From Streptomyces katrae (GTDB taxonomy: Bacteria; Actinomycetota; Actinomycetes; Streptomycetales; Streptomycetaceae), in NCBI RefSeq assembly GCF_000966975.1, contig NZ_JZWV01000040.1:1-9875 (forward strand): a stretch of DNA of 9,875 nucleotides, read 5' to 3'. Below are positions 8,340 to 9,875 of the stretch, piece after piece; positions within the stretch are counted from its first letter, which is position 1; the number at the start of each line of letters is the position of its first letter. A model generated the notes under the pieces. It searched no databases. It was not told the origin of the DNA and worked only from the letters and a program-made list of their open reading frames with translations. The position numbers and the translations under genes were made by a program.

Positions 8340-9065
8340 ATGTCCGAACGTGTCACAGCCGAACGTGTCATCCCCGAAGGCGGCCGCCGGCGCCGCAGAC
8401 CCACCAAGCAGGGCGCCGTCCTCTCGGAGCGGCTCATCGTCGAGACGGCGCTGCGGCTGGTCGCCCAGCACGGCGCCGAAGCGCTCTCCGTACGCAGGCT
8501 GGGCGCCGCACTCGGCGCCGACCCGAGCGCGCTCTACCGCTACTTCCGCAACACCGACGCCCTCCTCCTCGCCCTCGCGGACGAACTGATCGGCAGGGCG
8601 CAGGAGGGCTGGCGGGCGACCGGGGACTGGCGGGAGGACCTGCGCTCGATGGGCCTGCGGATCCACGCCTGCTATCTGTCCCACCCGCAGGCCGCCGTCC
8701 TCGGGGCCTACCGCACGACGGGACGCCCCCACGAGACCGCGGCCGTCGAGCGGATCCTCGGCATCCTCGCCGCGGCGGGCTTCCCCGCCCCCTTCGCCGT
8801 CCGCGCCTACCACGCGTTCATCGACCAGGCCCTGGCGTTCGCCGCCCAGGACGCCGCCGCGCTCGCTCTGCCGAAGGCCGCCCGGGAGGCGGACGAGGCG
8901 GTCTGGAACTCGGTCTACGGCAGGCTGTCGGCCGACACCCACCCGCACATCGCCGCGGCCTTCCCGCTGCTCGCCGCGGACATGCGCGGCAGCGGCTACC
9001 CCTTCGCCCTGGAGCTGCTGCTCGCCGCCATGGCGGTGGCGCTCCCGGCGGCGGCCGGGAGCTGA
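8340..9065 (+). CDS. TetR-family transcriptional regulator
   Basis: This 241-residue regulator has a basic N-terminal tail (RRRRR at 16-20), then a TetR helix-turn-helix domain at about 32-80. The helix pair is around 48-70, with the typical ending DPSALYRYFRN (61-71) followed by LLLALADEL. The rest (about 90-235) is an alpha-helical ligand-binding and dimer domain that resembles the C-terminal domain of TetR itself more than short QacR-like ones. ATG 8340 is chosen because the promoter and AAGG fit it; the frame extends further upstream but would run through the promoter. It is divergent from the amidohydrolase, which it probably controls. It ends 22 bp from the end of the convergent MarR-family gene. 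The ligand is unknown. Confidence 0.92.
   Translation: MSERVTAERVIPEGGRRRRRPTKQGAVLSERLIVETALRLVAQHGAEALSVRRLGAALGADPSALYRYFRNTDALLLALADELIGRAQEGWRATGDWREDLRSMGLRIHACYLSHPQAAVLGAYRTTGRPHETAAVERILGILAAAGFPAPFAVRAYHAFIDQALAFAAQDAAALALPKAAREADEAVWNSVYGRLSADTHPHIAAAFPLLAADMRGSGYPFALELLLAAMAVALPAAAGS
8344..8370. repeat. Direct repeat at the start of the TetR-family gene
   Basis: CCGAACGTGTCA occurs exactly at 8344-8355 and 8359-8370, a 15-bp period. It codes for the twice-repeated ERV near the N-terminus. It lies directly after the start codon and predicted transcription start, so it may be a simple local duplication or a binding site. Confidence 0.7.
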
Positions 9066-9087
9066 GACGGCCTGGTTCCGCGGACGG

Positions 9088-9501
9088 TCAGGACAGGGCC
9101 CGCCAGGCCTCGTTCAGTGCCGCCCGGAACGCGGCGGTCTCCTCGGAACCCAGGCCGGCCGTCATGCGTTCCTCGATCCGGCGTGCCGGATCGGCGTACT
9201 CCGCGAGCAGCCGCCGCCCGGGGTCGGCGAGCAGGATGAGGCGTTCGCGGCGGTTGGCCGGATTGGGCTCGCGACGGATCAGCCCGCGGCCCTCCAGCGC
9301 GCGGACCATGTCGGCCATCGACTGGGCGGTGACGAAGGAATCGCGGGCGAGCTGCGCCGCCGAGATGCCGTCGTGCCGCTCCAGCACCGTCAGGGCGGTG
9401 TACTGCAGCGCCGTGATCCCGGCGGGCTTCAGCATCTCGTCGAGCCGGGCGCGCACCGCCAGCTCCGTTCTCTTGATCAGGTAGAGCAGCGACGTGCTCA
9501 C
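9088..9501 (-). CDS. MarR-family transcriptional regulator
   Basis: This 137-residue winged-helix regulator has the usual MarR layout. An N-terminal dimerisation helix leads into ITALQYTALTVL (29-40), the helix-turn-helix runs about 46-72 (AAQLARDSFVTAQSMADMV), the wing is about 73-90 (RREPNPANRRERL), and long C-terminal helices follow. The ribosome binding site decides the start. GGGAGG directly abuts the ATG at 9507, too close to use, but is 6 nt before the GTG at 9501, so GTG is preferred; the ATG would add two residues. The gene is divergent from the SDR gene, and palindromes in the shared upstream region are likely operators for it. It converges with the TetR-family gene. Confidence 0.92.
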   Translation of the reverse strand: MSTSLLYLIKRTELAVRARLDEMLKPAGITALQYTALTVLERHDGISAAQLARDSFVTAQSMADMVRALEGRGLIRREPNPANRRERLILLADPGRRLLAEYADPARRIEERMTAGLGSEETAAFRAALNEAWRALS

Positions 9502-9582
9502 GTCCATCCTCCCGTGGTGACGGCCCGCAGGGGCGGCTCCTGCCGCTCCCGGTGCCGTGTGCCCGGGACGCGGTGCCGCCTC

Positions 9583-9612
9583 ACCCTAGGGCATTGACAG
9601 GAATCCTGCTGA
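9583..9612 (-). promoter_or_regulatory. Candidate promoter of the MarR-family gene
   Basis: On the minus strand TAGGGT (9588-9583) is an excellent actinomycete -10. An 18-bp spacer leads back to a weak -35, TCAGCA (9612-9607). Transcription would begin near 9576, leaving a leader of about 75 nt. The palindrome at 9598-9608 lies in the spacer and touches the -35, which fits autorepression. Confidence 0.45.
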
Positions 9613-9623
9613 TTGCCCAGACT
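9594..9623 (+). promoter_or_regulatory. Candidate promoter of the SDR gene
   Basis: TTGACA (9594-9599) is a perfect -35. CAGACT (9618-9623) follows after 18 bp as a modest -10. The start would be near 9630, so the first palindrome overlaps the -35 and the second sits on the start site. A leader of about 95 nt precedes ATG 9725. Confidence 0.5.
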
Positions 9624-9646
9624 GCGTTCATCAGGATTCCTGTCGA
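9594..9646. promoter_or_regulatory. Pair of MarR-type operators in inverted order
   Basis: Two 11-bp palindromes with a single central base, CAGGAATCCTG (9598-9608) and CAGGATTCCTG (9632-9642), have centres 34 bp apart. The central base is A in one and T in the other, so with flanks the two form a larger inverted repeat: TTGACAGGAATCCTG (9594-9608) is the reverse complement of 9632-9646 at 14 of 15 positions. They lie between the MarR-family gene and the SDR gene and overlap candidate promoters for both. Confidence 0.8.
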
Positions 9647-9668
9647 TTGCGGCTCGGCCGTTGCTTTC

Positions 9669-9679
9669 CGGGATTCCCT
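9669..9679. promoter_or_regulatory. Weaker third copy of the MarR-type motif
   Basis: CGGGATTCCCT contains the perfect 9-bp palindrome GGGATTCCC (9670-9678) and shares the GGATTCC core with the two stronger sites. Its centre is 37 bp past the second site, close to the 34-bp spacing of the first two. It would lie within the SDR leader. The rest of the leader (about 9680-9710) is pyrimidine-rich, with no other structure seen. Confidence 0.35.
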
Positions 9680-9710
9680 CATCACCTCCTTCACCCCTTT
9701 CATCTCTTTC

Positions 9711-9724
9711 GAGAGGCCCCTCTC
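9711..9724 (+). promoter_or_regulatory. SDR ribosome binding site within a small hairpin
   Basis: GAGAGG (9711-9716), 8 nt before the ATG, is the apparent ribosome binding site. It is followed by CCTCTC (9719-9724), its exact reverse complement, ending directly at the start codon. Folded with a 4-nt loop this gives a 5-bp stem that would hide the site. Confidence 0.5.
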
Positions 9725-9875
9725 ATGGATCTTCAGGGCAAGGTCGCCGTCGTCACCGGCAGCGGACGCGGTCTCGGACTGGCATACGCCCAGGCCCTCG
9801 CCGCCGCGGGTGCCGCCGTCGTCGTCAACGACGTCGACGAGGACACGGTGGACGCCGCCGTCGCCTCGATCACCT
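9725..9875 (+). CDS. Short-chain dehydrogenase/reductase (SDR), N-terminal part
   Basis: The first 50 codons of an SDR oxidoreductase are present; the gene runs off the window. MDLQGKVAVVTG leads into the nucleotide-binding TGSGRGLG (11-18), which fits the SDR motif TGxxxGxG. The second strand VVVND ends in Asp36, an acidic residue that in this family usually favours NAD(H) over NADP(H). The gene is divergent from the MarR-family regulator and shares its operator region, so it is probably regulated by it. The substrate cannot be judged from this part. Confidence 0.9.
   Translation, partial: MDLQGKVAVVTGSGRGLGLAYAQALAAAGAAVVVNDVDEDTVDAAVASIT

Noticed and set aside
6594..8948. 784-residue minus-strand open frame across the amidohydrolase and TetR genes
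   Set aside because: It is in a different frame from the amidohydrolase and antisense to TetR, with no recognisable domain.
9063..9090. Terminator between the convergent TetR and MarR genes
   Set aside because: Only 22 bp separate the stop codons, and I found no stem beyond the 6-bp CCGCGG palindrome.

Overview
The window is very GC-rich DNA with GTG as well as ATG starts, strong G/C bias at third codon positions, 4-nt gene overlaps and long antisense open frames. This points to a high-GC actinomycete, most likely Streptomyces or a close relative. No rRNA, tRNA, CRISPR array, insertion sequence or phage gene was seen. The content is a run of metabolic and transport genes, each unit beside its own transcription regulator.

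Region 1 (1-118): the possible last codons of a plus-strand gene (stop at 35-37) are followed by a strong hairpin (57-90) that probably terminates transcription from both sides. Region 2 (119-5421, minus strand): a complete family-5 (Dpp/Opp-type) ABC importer operon. Reading in the direction of transcription it holds a lipoprotein solute-binding protein, two permeases and two ATPases. All four junctions overlap by 4 nt (ATGA, ATGA, GTGA, GTGA). Region 3 (5422-5552): a divergent control region with a perfect 18-bp palindrome and a second, imperfect copy 26 bp away. The perfect copy lies between the -35 and -10 boxes of the best candidate promoter on each strand. Region 4 (5553-6644, plus): a LacI-family regulator, the obvious candidate to bind those sites.

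Region 5 (6611-8245, minus): a YtcJ-like amidohydrolase (Amidohydrolase_3 type) whose 3' end overlaps that of the LacI gene by 34 bp. Region 6 (8246-8339): a short divergent promoter region. Region 7 (8340-9065, plus): a TetR-family regulator whose promoter position suggests a leaderless mRNA. Region 8 (9088-9501, minus): a MarR-family regulator. Region 9 (9502-9724): an intergenic region with two CAGGA-N-TCCTG palindromes in inverted order, a weaker third copy, candidate promoters in both directions, and a small hairpin holding the ribosome binding site of the next gene. Region 10 (9725 to the end, plus): the first 50 codons of a short-chain dehydrogenase/reductase (SDR).

Three regulator-target modules therefore lie side by side: LacI with the ABC importer, TetR with the amidohydrolase, and MarR with the SDR. 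The first and third have good sequence evidence for operators; the second is weaker. I saw no wholly new system. The most notable features are a peptide-type importer under a sugar-type (LacI) regulator and the two regularly arranged operator arrays.
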